Assembly (NCBI GenBank): GCA_003217735.2
Contig: CP031585.1
Coordinates: 1,599,501 to 1,663,500, forward strand
Direction of reading: 5' to 3'
Source of the DNA: Marinibacterium anthonyi
Lineage (GTDB): Bacteria > Pseudomonadota > Alphaproteobacteria > Rhodobacterales > Rhodobacteraceae
DNA length: 64,000 nucleotides
The position numbers and the translations under genes are program-made. Each line of letters begins with the position of its first letter. The first letter of the stretch is position 1. The notes under the pieces were generated by a model, which searched no databases, had not been told where the DNA came from, and saw only the letters and a list, made by a program, of their open reading frames with translations. Positions 8,753 to 17,614 of this stretch are shown one piece after another.

Positions 8753-9904
8753 ATGCGAAACTCAAGCCGGTCCAATGTCGATGCCTTCATTGTGATGGAT
8801 GTCATGGAGACCGCCCGCCAGTTCGAAGAAGACGAAGGGCGCAACATCATACACATGGAGGTCGGACAACCGTCGACGGGCGCCCCGGGGGGCGCCGTTG
8901 CCGCCGTTCAGGATGCCCTGAGCGACGACGACCCGATGGGCTATACCGTCGCCCTGGGTCTGCCCGAGCTGCGCGAGCGGATCGCGGGGCTTTACAAGGA
9001 ATGGTACGGGGTCGACCTGGATCCGGGTCGCGTGGTGGTGACCAACGGGTCCACCGGAGCCTTCATCCTGGCCTTCAACGCGCTGTTTGACAGTGGCGAC
9101 AAGGTCGGCATCGGGGCCCCGGGCTATCCATCCTACCGCCAGATCCTGACGGCGCTGGGGATGGTGCCCGTCGATCTGATCACCTCGGCCGAGAACGGGT
9201 ACCAGCCGGTGCCGCAGGATTTCGAGGGCCGGGGGCTGGCCGGGCTGATGGTGGCGTCGCCCGCGAACCCGACGGGCACGATGCTGAGCCGCGCGGAGCT
9301 GGGCGCGCTGATCCGGGCCGCGCAGGCGGAGGATACGGCGTTCATCAGCGACGAGATCTATCATGGTCTGGAATACGAATCGAAGGCGGTCACCGCGCTG
9401 GAGATTTCCGACGACGTCTATGTCATCAATTCCTTTTCGAAGTATTTCTCGATGACCGGATGGCGGGTCGGCTGGATGGTGGTGCCGGAAGATCACGTGC
9501 GCATCGTCGAACGTCTGGCGCAGAACCTGTTCATCTGCCCGCCGCACGTGGCGCAGCTGGCCGCGCTGGCGGCGATGGATTGCGACGACGAGTTGCGCGG
9601 TCACGTCGAGGTCTACAGGGCCAACCGCAAGCTGCTGATGGAGGGGCTGCCGCAGGTGGGGTTCCCCAAGATCGCGCGGCCCGACGGGGCGTTTTACATC
9701 TATGCGGACGTGTCGGACATGACCAACGACAGCCGGGCCTTTGCCAGCGAGATCCTGGAAGAGGCCGGGGTAGCGGTGACGCCGGGGCTGGATTTCGATC
9801 CCGTCCGGGGCAGGGGGACATTGCGGTTTTCCTATGCCGGGGCGACGGATGACCTGCGCGAGGGTCTGTCGCGCCTGAAGGTCTTCATGGAGGAGCGGGC
9901 CTGA
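8753..9904 (+). CDS. Pyridoxal phosphate aminotransferase, class I/II
   Basis: This is a fold-type I PLP aminotransferase of 383 residues. Recognisable segments are HMEVGQPSTGAP, SPANPTG, FISDEIYHGL and INSFSKYFSMTGWRVGW with the Schiff-base lysine near residue 231, plus a C-terminal RFSY arginine that binds the substrate carboxylate. The substrate (aspartate, alanine or aromatic) cannot be assigned. GGGAGAG lies 6 bases before the ATG. The gene is divergent from the M48 gene with a 22-base gap, so its promoter must sit largely within that gene's 5' coding region. Confidence 0.9.
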   Translation: MRNSSRSNVDAFIVMDVMETARQFEEDEGRNIIHMEVGQPSTGAPGGAVAAVQDALSDDDPMGYTVALGLPELRERIAGLYKEWYGVDLDPGRVVVTNGSTGAFILAFNALFDSGDKVGIGAPGYPSYRQILTALGMVPVDLITSAENGYQPVPQDFEGRGLAGLMVASPANPTGTMLSRAELGALIRAAQAEDTAFISDEIYHGLEYESKAVTALEISDDVYVINSFSKYFSMTGWRVGWMVVPEDHVRIVERLAQNLFICPPHVAQLAALAAMDCDDELRGHVEVYRANRKLLMEGLPQVGFPKIARPDGAFYIYADVSDMTNDSRAFASEILEEAGVAVTPGLDFDPVRGRGTLRFSYAGATDDLREGLSRLKVFMEERA

Positions 9905-10052
9905 GGTAGAAGGAGGCCGACGGAGGGGCGCAAGGCCGGCTCCGGAGGCTTCCGCCCGCCCAACCCGCCGCTGCAGGCGGCCTTGCGGTGCTGCGCGGTG
10001 CGGGGTCGGCAGAGCAGATGACGGACCTCGAAAACAGGGGCGGGGCAGACCC

Positions 10053-11297
10053 ATGAGCAGTATTGGTGGGGGCAGGATCGTGGCCGCGGTCGCGGCCATG
10101 TGGATGATCGCGGCGGGCGCCGCGGCACAGGATTTTTCGGGGCTGGCCCGGGTCGACGGCGCGGCGAGCCACGTCACCGACACCGGCAAGGCGCCCCGGG
10201 GCGGCATGGAGATCGAGCTGGCGCTGAGCCAGGGCGTGCCCTGGCGGCTGTTCACGCTGGACGACCCGCGCCGGCTGGTGCTGGATTTCCGCGAGGTCGA
10301 CTGGCAGGGGCTGGACCTGGACGCGCTGGTGCAATCCGCGCGTGTCGACACGGCGCGCGTCGGGGTCTATCGGCCGGGGCTGACGCGGATGGTGCTGGGG
10401 CTGAACGCGCCGATGCAGGTCAAGACCGCCGGGCTGTCGGTGTCGGAAAGCACCGGCAAGGCGGTGCTGAAGGTCACGATGGTGCCCGGCACGGAGGCGG
10501 ATTTCGCCGCCCAGGCCGGCGCGCCCAGCGATCCGCGCTGGGACCTGCCGCCGCCGGCGGAGGTCGTCGCGCCGCGGACCCGGGGCGAGGACGCGCCGAT
10601 GGTGGTGGTGATCGACCCGGGGCACGGCGGCATCGATCCCGGCGCCGAACACGGCGACCTGGCCGAGAAGGACGTGATGCTGACCTTTGCCCGCGAGGTC
10701 CGCGAGGCGTTGTTGCGCGCCGGTGGCTTCGACGTGATCCTGACGCGGGACGGCGATTACTTTGTCTCGCTGGAACGGCGGGTGGCGATGGCGCACGCGG
10801 CACAGGCGGATGTCTTCATCTCGTTGCACGCCGATTCCCTGGCCGAGGGATCGGCCCATGGCGCGACCGTCTACGTGCTGGACCGGACCGCGTCGGACAA
10901 GGCGTCCGAACTGCTGGCCGAACGCCACGAGCGCGACGAGATCCTGTCGGGGGTGGACCTGAGCGGGGCCGATGACGAGGTGACCGACATCCTGCTGGAC
11001 CTGGCCCGTCAGGAGACGCGGCCGCGCACCCAGGCGCTGGCGCGCACGCTGGTGTCGGAAATGACCCAGAGAGGCGGGCCGGTGAACCGCCGGCCGCTGC
11101 GCAACGCGGGTTTTTCGGTGCTGAAGGCGGCCGACATCCCGTCGGTTCTGATCGAGATCGGGTTCCTGTCCAGCCCGCGCGACCTGAACAACCTTCAGAA
11201 TCCCGGCTGGCGGTCGGGCATGGCCGAGGCGATCCGCAGCGCATTGCAATCCTGGGCGGTATCGGATGTTGCGCGCAAACCGCTGGTCCGGCAATAG
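10053..11297 (+). CDS. N-acetylmuramoyl-L-alanine amidase with AMIN domain (AmiC-like)
   Basis: This periplasmic zinc amidase of 414 residues would cleave peptidoglycan stem peptides, as AmiC does at division sites. It has a signal peptide (to about residue 25, AAAQ), an AMIN domain (about 45-140) and an amidase_3 domain with VVIDPGHGGIDPG (first His ligand near 190), the AEKD Glu, FISLHAD (second His ligand) and the catalytic LIEIGFLS Glu near the C terminus. It lies upstream of PBP1A, 90 bases away, but the PBP gene has its own consensus promoter. Both act on the cell wall. Confidence 0.93.
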   Translation: MSSIGGGRIVAAVAAMWMIAAGAAAQDFSGLARVDGAASHVTDTGKAPRGGMEIELALSQGVPWRLFTLDDPRRLVLDFREVDWQGLDLDALVQSARVDTARVGVYRPGLTRMVLGLNAPMQVKTAGLSVSESTGKAVLKVTMVPGTEADFAAQAGAPSDPRWDLPPPAEVVAPRTRGEDAPMVVVIDPGHGGIDPGAEHGDLAEKDVMLTFAREVREALLRAGGFDVILTRDGDYFVSLERRVAMAHAAQADVFISLHADSLAEGSAHGATVYVLDRTASDKASELLAERHERDEILSGVDLSGADDEVTDILLDLARQETRPRTQALARTLVSEMTQRGGPVNRRPLRNAGFSVLKAADIPSVLIEIGFLSSPRDLNNLQNPGWRSGMAEAIRSALQSWAVSDVARKPLVRQ

Positions 11298-11329
11298 GCG
11301 GGAAAGGGCATGGGTCGCACCGTCGTGCT

Positions 11330-11358
11330 TTGACCCCCTTCAGGGCAATCCCTATAAT
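11330..11358 (+). promoter_or_regulatory. Consensus sigma-70 promoter for the PBP1A gene
   Basis: TTGACC at 11330-11335 and TATAAT at 11353-11358 are separated by exactly 17 bases. Transcription would start near 11365, some 23 bases before the GTG start codon. This is the best match to a housekeeping promoter seen in the window. Confidence 0.8.
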
Positions 11359-11387
11359 GCAGGGCTTGAAAGACTAGAGGCAGGCGC

Positions 11388-13961
11388 GTGATCCGGTTCA
11401 TATTCTCGTTCTTCGGAGCGATCTTCAGTTTCATTACGCTTGGCATCGCCATGGCCGCGCTGACCATTGGCGGCGTGCTGTACATGTATGGCCGCGACCT
11501 GCCGAGCTATGAATCGCTGGCCCAGTACCAGCCGCCGACCATCAGCCGGATCTATTCCGGCGAAGGCCAGCTGATCGACGAATTCGCCAAGGAACGCCGG
11601 CTTTATGCCTCGGCCGACGAGATCCCGGACCTGGTGAAACAGGCCTTCATTTCGGCCGAGGACAAGAATTTCTATACCCACCAGGGCTATGACCCGCGCG
11701 GCATCGCCGCCGCGGCCATCCAGGCGGTGACGTCGCGCGGCCAGAACGTGCGCGGCGCGTCCACGATCACCCAGCAGGTGATGAAGAACTTCCTGCTGAG
11801 TTCGGACCGGACGGCGGAGCGCAAGATCAAGGAGATCATCCTGGCGACGCGCGTGGAACATGCGCTGTCCAAGGACAAGATCCTGGAACTGTACCTGAAC
11901 GAGATCTTCCTGGGCCAGAATTCCTATGGCGTATCGGCCGCGGCGCAGACCTATTACAACAAGACCCTGTCCGAGCTGACGCCCGGCGAGGCCGCCTATC
12001 TGGCGGCGCTGGCGCAGCGGCCGGGCAATTTGCATCCGGTGTATCAGCATGACGCCGCCATCGCCCGGCGCAACTATGTCCTGCGCGAGATGCGCGACAA
12101 CGGCTACATCACCGAAGCCGAGGCGGATTCGGCCATCGCCGCGCCGCTGCGCACGGTGCAGACCGGCGATATCGACGGGTTCCGGTCGGCGTTGCCGCCA
12201 CGGGATTATTTCACCGACGAGATCCGCCGCCAGCTGACCGAATCCGACGAATACATCGGGTCCACCGACGAGGAGGATTTCTTTACCGGCGGCTACGCGG
12301 TGCGCGCGACCATCGACGAGCAGATGCAGGGCGACGCGGCGCAAAGCCTGCGCACCGCGCTGGAGGATTACGACCGCTCGCTTGGGATCTGGAACGGCAC
12401 CGGCGAGACCATCGCGGCCGACCAGCTGGACACCGAGGACCACTGGCGCAAGGCGCTGGGGGATGCGCGGGTGCCGCGCGACATCGTGCTGGACGGTCCG
12501 TGGATGCCGGCGGTGGTGCTGCAGATCAGGGACGGCAATGCGCGCATCGGGATCGAGGGCGTGGACGAGGTGGACGGCGGCCACTGGATCCCGGCCAAGG
12601 ACGCGCAATGGGCCCGCAAGCGGCTGAGGGACGGCAAGCTGGCGTCCAAGGCCAACGACATGGGCGACCTGGTCGATGTCGGCGACGTGGTGCTGGTGCG
12701 CAAGATGACGTCGGACGACGACGGATCGTTCATCCGCTGGACCCTGCGGCAGGTGCCCAAGGTCGAAGGCGGGTTCGTGGCGATGGACGTCAACACCGGC
12801 CGGGTCCTGGCCATGCAGGGCGGTTTTTCCTACCAGTCGTCGGTGTTCAACCGGGCGACGCAGGCGATGCGCCAGCCGGGATCAAGCTTCAAGCCGTTCG
12901 TCTATGCGGCGGCGCTGGACAGCGGCTATACGCCCGCGACGATCATCGTCGACGCGCCCATCGAGGTGAACACGCCGCAGGGCCTGTGGCGGCCGAAGAA
13001 TTCGTCCAACAAGTTTTACGGCCCCACGCCGATGCGGATCGGGATCGAGCATTCGCGGAACCTGATGACCGTGCGCCTGGCGCAGGAGGTCGGCATGGGC
13101 GTGGTCGCCGATTACGCCGAACGCTTCGGGGTCTACGACGACATGGGCCGCTACCTGGCCAATGCGCTGGGGTCGCAGGAGACGACGCTGTACAAGATGG
13201 TGTCGGCCTACGCGATGTTCGCCAATGGCGGCGAGCGGGTGGAACCCACGCTGGTCGACCGGATCCAGGACCGGTACGGCCGCACGATCTATCGCCATGA
13301 CCAGCGTGATTGCACCGATTGCACGTCGCCCTACCTGGCGCCGGGGGTGGAACCGAAGATCGTGTCGCACAACGAACGGGTGATGAACGCGATCACCGCC
13401 TACCAGCTGACGTCGATGATGCAGGGCGTGGTGGAACGCGGCACCGCCGCCGGCGTGGTGAACCTGCCGGTGCCGACCGCGGGCAAGACCGGGACGACCA
13501 ACGACGCGCGCGACGTGTGGTTCATCGGCTTCACCTCGAACATCGTGGCGGGCTGCTACATCGGCTACGACCAGCCGCGCCCGCTGGGGCGGGGGGCCTA
13601 TGGCGCGTCGATGTGCGGGCCGGTGTTCCAGCGCTTCATGGAAAAGGCGGTCAAGAAATACGGCGGCGGGCCCTTCACGGTGCCGCCGGGAGGCCATTTC
13701 ATCAAGATCAACCGCCTGACCGGCGAACGGCTGCCCGACGATGCGTCGGGGCCGTCGGTGGTGGCCGAATACTTCCGCGACGGCGAAGAGCCGATCTTTG
13801 GCGTGGCCTATGACGGGGGCTTCGCGATGGGGTCGAACCTGCCGCTGGTCGAGGAAGTCAGCCGCGAGACCGGGCGCACGGTGACCACGTCGACCGGGGG
13901 CACGGCCGTGGTGGGACCGAAGGCCAACTTCGGCACCGTGAGTTCGGGCGGGTTGTACTGA
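11388..13961 (+). CDS. mrcA: Class A penicillin-binding protein 1A
   Basis: This bifunctional peptidoglycan synthase has 857 residues: an N-terminal membrane anchor (about 5-33), a GT51 glycosyltransferase domain with AFISAEDKNFYTHQG (catalytic Glu near 91) and STITQQVMKN, an OB-like insert typical of PBP1A, and a transpeptidase domain with PGSSFKP (active Ser near 498), SRN, and KTGTT near 699. The GTG start at 11388 follows AGAGG and a consensus promoter. Class A PBPs in this family are also named PonA. It polymerises glycan and cross-links stem peptides at the inner-membrane surface. Confidence 0.96.
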   Translation: MIRFIFSFFGAIFSFITLGIAMAALTIGGVLYMYGRDLPSYESLAQYQPPTISRIYSGEGQLIDEFAKERRLYASADEIPDLVKQAFISAEDKNFYTHQGYDPRGIAAAAIQAVTSRGQNVRGASTITQQVMKNFLLSSDRTAERKIKEIILATRVEHALSKDKILELYLNEIFLGQNSYGVSAAAQTYYNKTLSELTPGEAAYLAALAQRPGNLHPVYQHDAAIARRNYVLREMRDNGYITEAEADSAIAAPLRTVQTGDIDGFRSALPPRDYFTDEIRRQLTESDEYIGSTDEEDFFTGGYAVRATIDEQMQGDAAQSLRTALEDYDRSLGIWNGTGETIAADQLDTEDHWRKALGDARVPRDIVLDGPWMPAVVLQIRDGNARIGIEGVDEVDGGHWIPAKDAQWARKRLRDGKLASKANDMGDLVDVGDVVLVRKMTSDDDGSFIRWTLRQVPKVEGGFVAMDVNTGRVLAMQGGFSYQSSVFNRATQAMRQPGSSFKPFVYAAALDSGYTPATIIVDAPIEVNTPQGLWRPKNSSNKFYGPTPMRIGIEHSRNLMTVRLAQEVGMGVVADYAERFGVYDDMGRYLANALGSQETTLYKMVSAYAMFANGGERVEPTLVDRIQDRYGRTIYRHDQRDCTDCTSPYLAPGVEPKIVSHNERVMNAITAYQLTSMMQGVVERGTAAGVVNLPVPTAGKTGTTNDARDVWFIGFTSNIVAGCYIGYDQPRPLGRGAYGASMCGPVFQRFMEKAVKKYGGGPFTVPPGGHFIKINRLTGERLPDDASGPSVVAEYFRDGEEPIFGVAYDGGFAMGSNLPLVEEVSRETGRTVTTSTGGTAVVGPKANFGTVSSGGLY

Positions 13962-13980
13962 ACAGGACGCTGGCGGCCGG

Positions 13981-14214
13981 TCAGGCCGTCAGCGTATTTC
14001 CGCCGGGCATCAGCCGCGCGCGGATATAGAGAAGCGTCGCGGCGGTGGCGCACAGGGTAGCCACGAAGGCCAGCAGCAGGACGGGAACAAGCCCCTGGAA
14101 CCCCGTCAGCAAGGCGTACAGCACCATGCAGGTCAGCGGCACGTGCAGGCCGATGAAGGTTGCGACAAGCACGTGTGTCACGATCCGCTTCTGGTAGTGT
14201 ACGCTATCGGCCAT
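13981..14214 (-). CDS. Small protein with two membrane spans, unknown function
   Basis: This 77-residue protein has two clear hydrophobic spans (about 14-38 and 42-64), a short charged N terminus and a soluble tail. It is divergent from the ECF sigma gene, with 38 bases between starts, and convergent with the PBP1A gene. No family is recognised. Its position suggests shared regulation with the sigma/anti-sigma pair, but nothing in the sequence proves this. Confidence 0.55.
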   Translation of the reverse strand: MADSVHYQKRIVTHVLVATFIGLHVPLTCMVLYALLTGFQGLVPVLLLAFVATLCATAATLLYIRARLMPGGNTLTA

Positions 14215-14252
14215 GTCTTTCTGCCTCCGAACCCAGGGTAATTCACGTTTTC

Positions 14253-14864
14253 ATGTATGACAGCAAGCCCTCGGACGGACAAGTTGTGGAGCTTATCCTT
14301 GCCATGGGGGAAGGCGAGCGGCGGGCGTTGGATGGGCTTTACAAGTGCACGTCGTCTTTGGTTTTCAGCGCGCTGATGCGGATCCTGCGCAACCGGGCCG
14401 ATGCCGAGGACGCGCTGCAGAATGTCTATGTGAAGGCCTGGCGCGGGGCCGCGCGGTTCCATCCGGACCGCAGCGGGCTGGCCTGGCTGATGACGATCGC
14501 GCGAAACGAAGCGATCGACACGCTGCGCGCGCATCGCCGCCAGGCCCCCAGCGACGACATGCCGGACGACATTGTCGATAACTTGGCGTCAACGGAATCA
14601 CGCTATATCGTACGTCAGAAGATCAAGATTTGTTTAAGCAGGCTGTCACGGGCGCAGGCGAATGCTATCCTGGGCGTGTATCAGCTGGGGTATACGTACC
14701 GGGAAATGGCCGAACGCGCCGCCATTCCCGAGAATACAGTCAGGACGCGCCTGCATCGCGGCTTGATATTGCTGCGCGCCTGTCTGAATCGGGACGGTGA
14801 CGACGTCGACCGACCCGAGGGCGAAAGCGAAGGGGACGACGACCGTGGTCTTGACGCAAACTGA
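14253..14864 (+). CDS. ECF-type RNA polymerase sigma factor
   Basis: This sigma-70 family factor has about 203 residues, in the ECF size range. Region 2 contains RNRADAEDALQNVYVKAW and the -10-contacting SGLAWLMTIARNEAIDTLR. Region 4 contains the helix-turn-helix YTYREMAERAAIPENTVRTRLHRGL. The ATG at 14253 is chosen because similarity starts there. The 3' end overlaps the following membrane anti-sigma gene, the usual co-translated arrangement, so activity is probably controlled by release from that partner. The inducing signal is unknown; an envelope or oxidative stress role is only a guess. Confidence 0.9.
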   Translation: MYDSKPSDGQVVELILAMGEGERRALDGLYKCTSSLVFSALMRILRNRADAEDALQNVYVKAWRGAARFHPDRSGLAWLMTIARNEAIDTLRAHRRQAPSDDMPDDIVDNLASTESRYIVRQKIKICLSRLSRAQANAILGVYQLGYTYREMAERAAIPENTVRTRLHRGLILLRACLNRDGDDVDRPEGESEGDDDRGLDAN

Positions 14865-15441
14865 CGAGATCCAGTCCGCCGAATACGTGCTGGGCCTGGC
14901 CGATGACGCCGCGATCGCGCGGGCCGACGGGCGTATGCGATCGGATCCGGTCTTTGCCGGGGCGGTGCGCCGCTGGGAAGACGATTTCGGCAGCCTTCTG
15001 ATCGGACCTGCCGATCACGTGGCACCGGCCCATGTGCTGGAGGCGGTGCGCGCGCGGCTGTTCGGCCGGCCGGCCGACCCCGTGGCGCCGGGCTTTCCCT
15101 GGGGGCGTCTGATCGGCGCCATCGTCGCGGCCAAGGTGGTGGCGGTGGGCGCGGTTCTGGGTTGGAACGCCTGGTGGACCACGACGATCGACATCGCGAC
15201 ACCCTATGGCCCGGCCGAACTGGCCTGGCACGCCCGTCAGGGTCGCATCCGGCTGGACCACGCCGGGCCGCAGACGCTGCAGATCTGGGTCGAGACAGAC
15301 GGCGGCCTGCGCTACCTGGGCGCCGAAGGCGGCTGGATCCGGGCGGGTCTGTCGGCGGGCGACACGCTGGTCCTGGGCGAAGGCCGCCCGGCAAGCCCCG
15401 AAGGCCCGACCAGCCGCGTCGTGCTGGGCGCCGCACACTGA
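14845..15441 (+). CDS. Membrane anti-sigma factor (RskA-like)
   Basis: The protein has about 198 residues: an N-terminal cytoplasmic helical domain (SAEYVLGLADDAAIARADGRM, typical of RskA-type anti-sigma domains), one membrane span near residues 90-110 (GAIVAAKVVAVGAVLGW) and a periplasmic beta-rich C-terminal domain. No HxxxCxxC zinc motif is visible, so it is not a ChrR-type zinc anti-sigma. GTG at 14845 is chosen because AAGGGGAC precedes it; an alternative GTG at 14797 gives 214 residues. It overlaps the sigma gene by about 20 bases and is expected to hold that factor inactive at the membrane. Confidence 0.8.
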   Translation: MVLTQTDEIQSAEYVLGLADDAAIARADGRMRSDPVFAGAVRRWEDDFGSLLIGPADHVAPAHVLEAVRARLFGRPADPVAPGFPWGRLIGAIVAAKVVAVGAVLGWNAWWTTTIDIATPYGPAELAWHARQGRIRLDHAGPQTLQIWVETDGGLRYLGAEGGWIRAGLSAGDTLVLGEGRPASPEGPTSRVVLGAAH

Positions 15442-15540
15442 CGGCACGCCCGGAAAAAGCCCCCCGGGAGGATCGCGCGGCGCGCGAGACTGCAGCCGGG
15501 GCTACGGCATGTCAAACATCGGATGATCGGCAGGAAAAGG

Positions 15541-15589
15541 TGTCCCTGCACACGGGCGCAGGGATGCAGGGTTGATGTGTGCAGGGACA
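15541..15589. repeat. 13-bp perfect inverted repeat
   Basis: TGTCCCTGCACAC (15541-15553) pairs perfectly with GTGTGCAGGGACA (15577-15589) around a 23-base loop that itself repeats GCAGGG. It lies 100 bases after the anti-sigma stop. There is no T-run, so intrinsic termination is uncertain; an operator or RNA element is equally possible. Confidence 0.65.
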
Positions 15590-15814
15590 GTGGGGTCGCA
15601 GCAGGCTACGACCTTGGGATGATCCGCTGAGGGATGACCGGTTGAGTGGCTTTTCTTGCTTCGTGGACCCGGAGGCGCAGGGAAGGGCCGGGTCCGGGAA
15701 GAGGGATCAGGGATCGTGACGGGAGAGTGCGCATGTCAAAAAATGACCCGCGCCGGACGTTCCGGCGACCGGCGGGGCCAGTGCAGGGGCAGGGTGCGCC
15801 GGTACGACGCGGTG

Positions 15815-15922
15815 CCCCATCCCTGTGCTGTGGTTGGCCGGATGGCGAAGGCTTTCCGGACCATACAGGCAGATCGAAATGGTGCTTCTGCGCCACGCCA
15901 CCGGATCTTGGGGAGATGTGGG
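15815..15922 (+). other. Candidate structured RNA element
   Basis: A closed multi-branch fold can be drawn on the plus strand. The outer stem is CCCCATC (15815-15821) with GATGTGGG (15915-15922, one bulge). Hairpin 1 is CCTGT/ACAGG (15822-15826 with 15865-15869), containing a CCGGA/TCCGG stem. Hairpin 2 is AGATC/GATCT (15871-15875 with 15904-15908), containing TGGTGC-TTCT-GCGCCA. It matches no RNA family I recognise. The fold was drawn by hand, without energy calculation or comparative support. Confidence 0.35.
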
Positions 15923-15953
15923 ACTCCCTGCGACGCCTCTCTGGCAAAGCGGA

Positions 15954-16004
15954 CCCGGCCTGCGTGACGGTCACGATGGAAACGTGACCCCCACGCAGGC
16001 CGGG
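15954..16004 (+). other. Very strong 51-base hairpin before prfB
   Basis: CCCGGCCTGCGTG (15954-15966) pairs perfectly with CACGCAGGCCGGG (15992-16004). After a 2x2 internal loop, GGTCACG pairs with CGTGACC around the loop ATGGAAA. Twenty base pairs in 51 bases are far above background even at this GC content. No U-tract follows, so it is not a canonical terminator. Confidence 0.6.
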
Positions 16005-16234
16005 CCCGTTCGACAGGCCTCCGGTCCGGAGGCGAGGGAGGTGGGACGTGGTTGAAGCGACCATGCCGGTCATCGACCTTTCTGTTCATGTTCTACTGGT
16101 GCAGATGACGGCGCAGGGGCGCGGATAGTTCCCCGGTGCGGTGAAAAAAATGCGAAATCAGGAGGATTTTTCGGGAACCTGTTTCGTTTCAGTGCGTTAC
16201 GGATCGTTCGGGTCCTGTCCGTGCCACGTCCGCT

Positions 16235-16256
16235 TCCTGTCCGCGTCCTGTCCGCG
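16235..16256. repeat. 11-bp tandem repeat upstream of prfB
   Basis: TCCTGTCCGCG is repeated twice head to tail (16235-16245 and 16246-16256), with related TCCTGTCCG at 16213. It lies about 85-105 bases before the prfB start, in non-coding sequence. Confidence 0.55.
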
Positions 16257-16341
16257 TCCCCTCCGGGGCCAATATCGGACCCGCTTGCCCGGTCGCGGGT
16301 CATGGGATATCACGCGGGTCTGAAAGCGAGGACCTGAAGCG

Positions 16342-17463
16342 ATGCGCGCCGAGACCCAGAACACCGTTGCCGAAATCGAGAAATCGCTGGAGCTGCTGGC
16401 CCAGCGGCTGGATTACGACACCGCGCCGCATCGCCTTGAGGAGTTCAACGCGATGGTCGAGGATCCGGATCTGTGGAACGATCCGGAGAAGGCGCAGAAG
16501 CTGATGCGCGACCGCCAGGTGCTGGTCGACGCGATCGGGGTCTATGAAAGCATCCGCCAGGATCTGTCCGACAATGTCGAGCTGATCGAGCTGGGCGAGA
16601 TGGAAGACGACGCCGAGGTGATCGCCGACGCCGAGACCGCTCTGAAGTCGCTGGCCGAGACCGCCGCGCAGAAGGAGTTGGAAGCGCTGCTGGACGGCGA
16701 GGCCGACGCCAACGACACCTTCCTGGAAATCAACGCCGGCGCTGGCGGCACCGAGGCCTGCGACTGGGCGCAGATGCTGCAGCGCATGTACGTCCGCTGG
16801 GCGGAAAAGCGCGGCTACAAGGTGGAACTTCAGTCGGAAGAACCCGGCGCCGAGGCGGGGATCAAGTCCTGCGCTTACAAGATCACGGGCCACAACGCCT
16901 ATGGCTGGCTGAAATCCGAAAGCGGCGTGCATCGCCTGGTGCGGATTTCGCCCTTCGGCAAGGGCACGCGCGAGACGTCGTTCGCATCCGTCTGGGTCTA
17001 CCCGGTGGTCGACGACAATATCGAGATCGAGGTGAATCCCTCGGACATCCGCATCGACACCTACCGGTCGTCGGGCGCGGGCGGTCAGCACGTGAACACC
17101 ACCGACTCGGCCGTGCGGATCACCCACCATCCCACGGGGATCGTGGTGACGTCGTCCGAGAAGTCGCAGCACCAGAACCGCGACATCGCCATGAAGGCCC
17201 TGAAATCGCGGCTGTACCAGCTGGAACTGGACCGGCGCAACGCGGCCATCAACGAGGCGCATGAAAGCAAGGGCAGCGCGGGCTGGGGCAACCAGATCCG
17301 ATCCTACGTGCTGCAGCCCTACCAGATGGTGAAGGACCTGCGCACCGAACACGAGACGTCCGACACCAAGGGCGTCCTGGACGGCGATCTGGATGAATTC
17401 ATGGCGGCGACGCTGGCCATGGACCTGTCCGGCAAAAGCCGCGCGGACGCCCGCGCCGACTAG
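16342..17463 (+). CDS. prfB: Peptide chain release factor 2
   Basis: RF2 recognises UAA and UGA and triggers peptidyl-tRNA hydrolysis on the ribosome. The 373-residue protein has the codon-recognition tripeptide SPF (in [13 protein letters not shown]) and the catalytic GGQ loop ([17 protein letters not shown]). The frame is continuous from [14 protein letters not shown]; the programmed +1 frameshift of E. coli prfB is not present, as in many alphaproteobacteria. A GAGGACC element lies 8-9 bases before the ATG. It stands apart, 900 bases from the anti-sigma gene, behind unusual hairpins. Confidence 0.97.
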   Translation: MRAETQNTVAEIEKSLELLAQRLDYDTAPHRLEEFNAMVEDPDLWNDPEKAQKLMRDRQVLVDAIGVYESIRQDLSDNVELIELGEMEDDAEVIADAETALKSLAETAAQKELEALLDGEADANDTFLEINAGAGGTEACDWAQMLQRMYVRWAEKRGYKVELQSEEPGAEAGIKSCAYKITGHNAYGWLKSESGVHRLVRISPFGKGTRETSFASVWVYPVVDDNIEIEVNPSDIRIDTYRSSGAGGQHVNTTDSAVRITHHPTGIVVTSSEKSQHQNRDIAMKALKSRLYQLELDRRNAAINEAHESKGSAGWGNQIRSYVLQPYQMVKDLRTEHETSDTKGVLDGDLDEFMAATLAMDLSGKSRADARAD

Positions 17464-17614
17464 GCGGTTCGCCCCGTCGCGGCACCCGATTTGGGCCGCC
17501 GCGCAATCCGGTCTTTGCGAAATGGCCCTTGGGGCCTTATGTTTGCCCTGTCGCCCCCAATGATTTCGGGGTCGCGATCGCATTTGTATTCACAATTGAC
17601 AGGGGGGCACCGTT

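Larger units (their letters stand above)
15442..16341. other. 900-base gene-free region before prfB
   Basis: No convincing protein gene is seen on either strand; the open frames here have no recognisable domains, poor ribosome sites and arginine/proline-rich shadow composition. The region instead has several strong inverted repeats (15541-15589, 15665-15695, 15751-15767, 15815-15922, 15954-16004) and an 11-bp tandem repeat at 16235-16256. It may hold a structured RNA, the sigma/anti-sigma terminator and the prfB leader. Confidence 0.6.

Noticed and set aside
15606-16073. 155-codon minus-strand frame before prfB
   Set aside because: No recognisable domain, unusual composition and it covers the strong hairpins; judged non-coding.
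15442-16341. 6S RNA, SRP RNA, tmRNA or RNase P RNA in the prfB upstream region
   Set aside because: None of the diagnostic conserved segments of these RNAs is visible.
16342-16450. Programmed frameshift in prfB
   Set aside because: The coding frame is continuous and no internal UGA is seen; absence is normal in many alphaproteobacteria.
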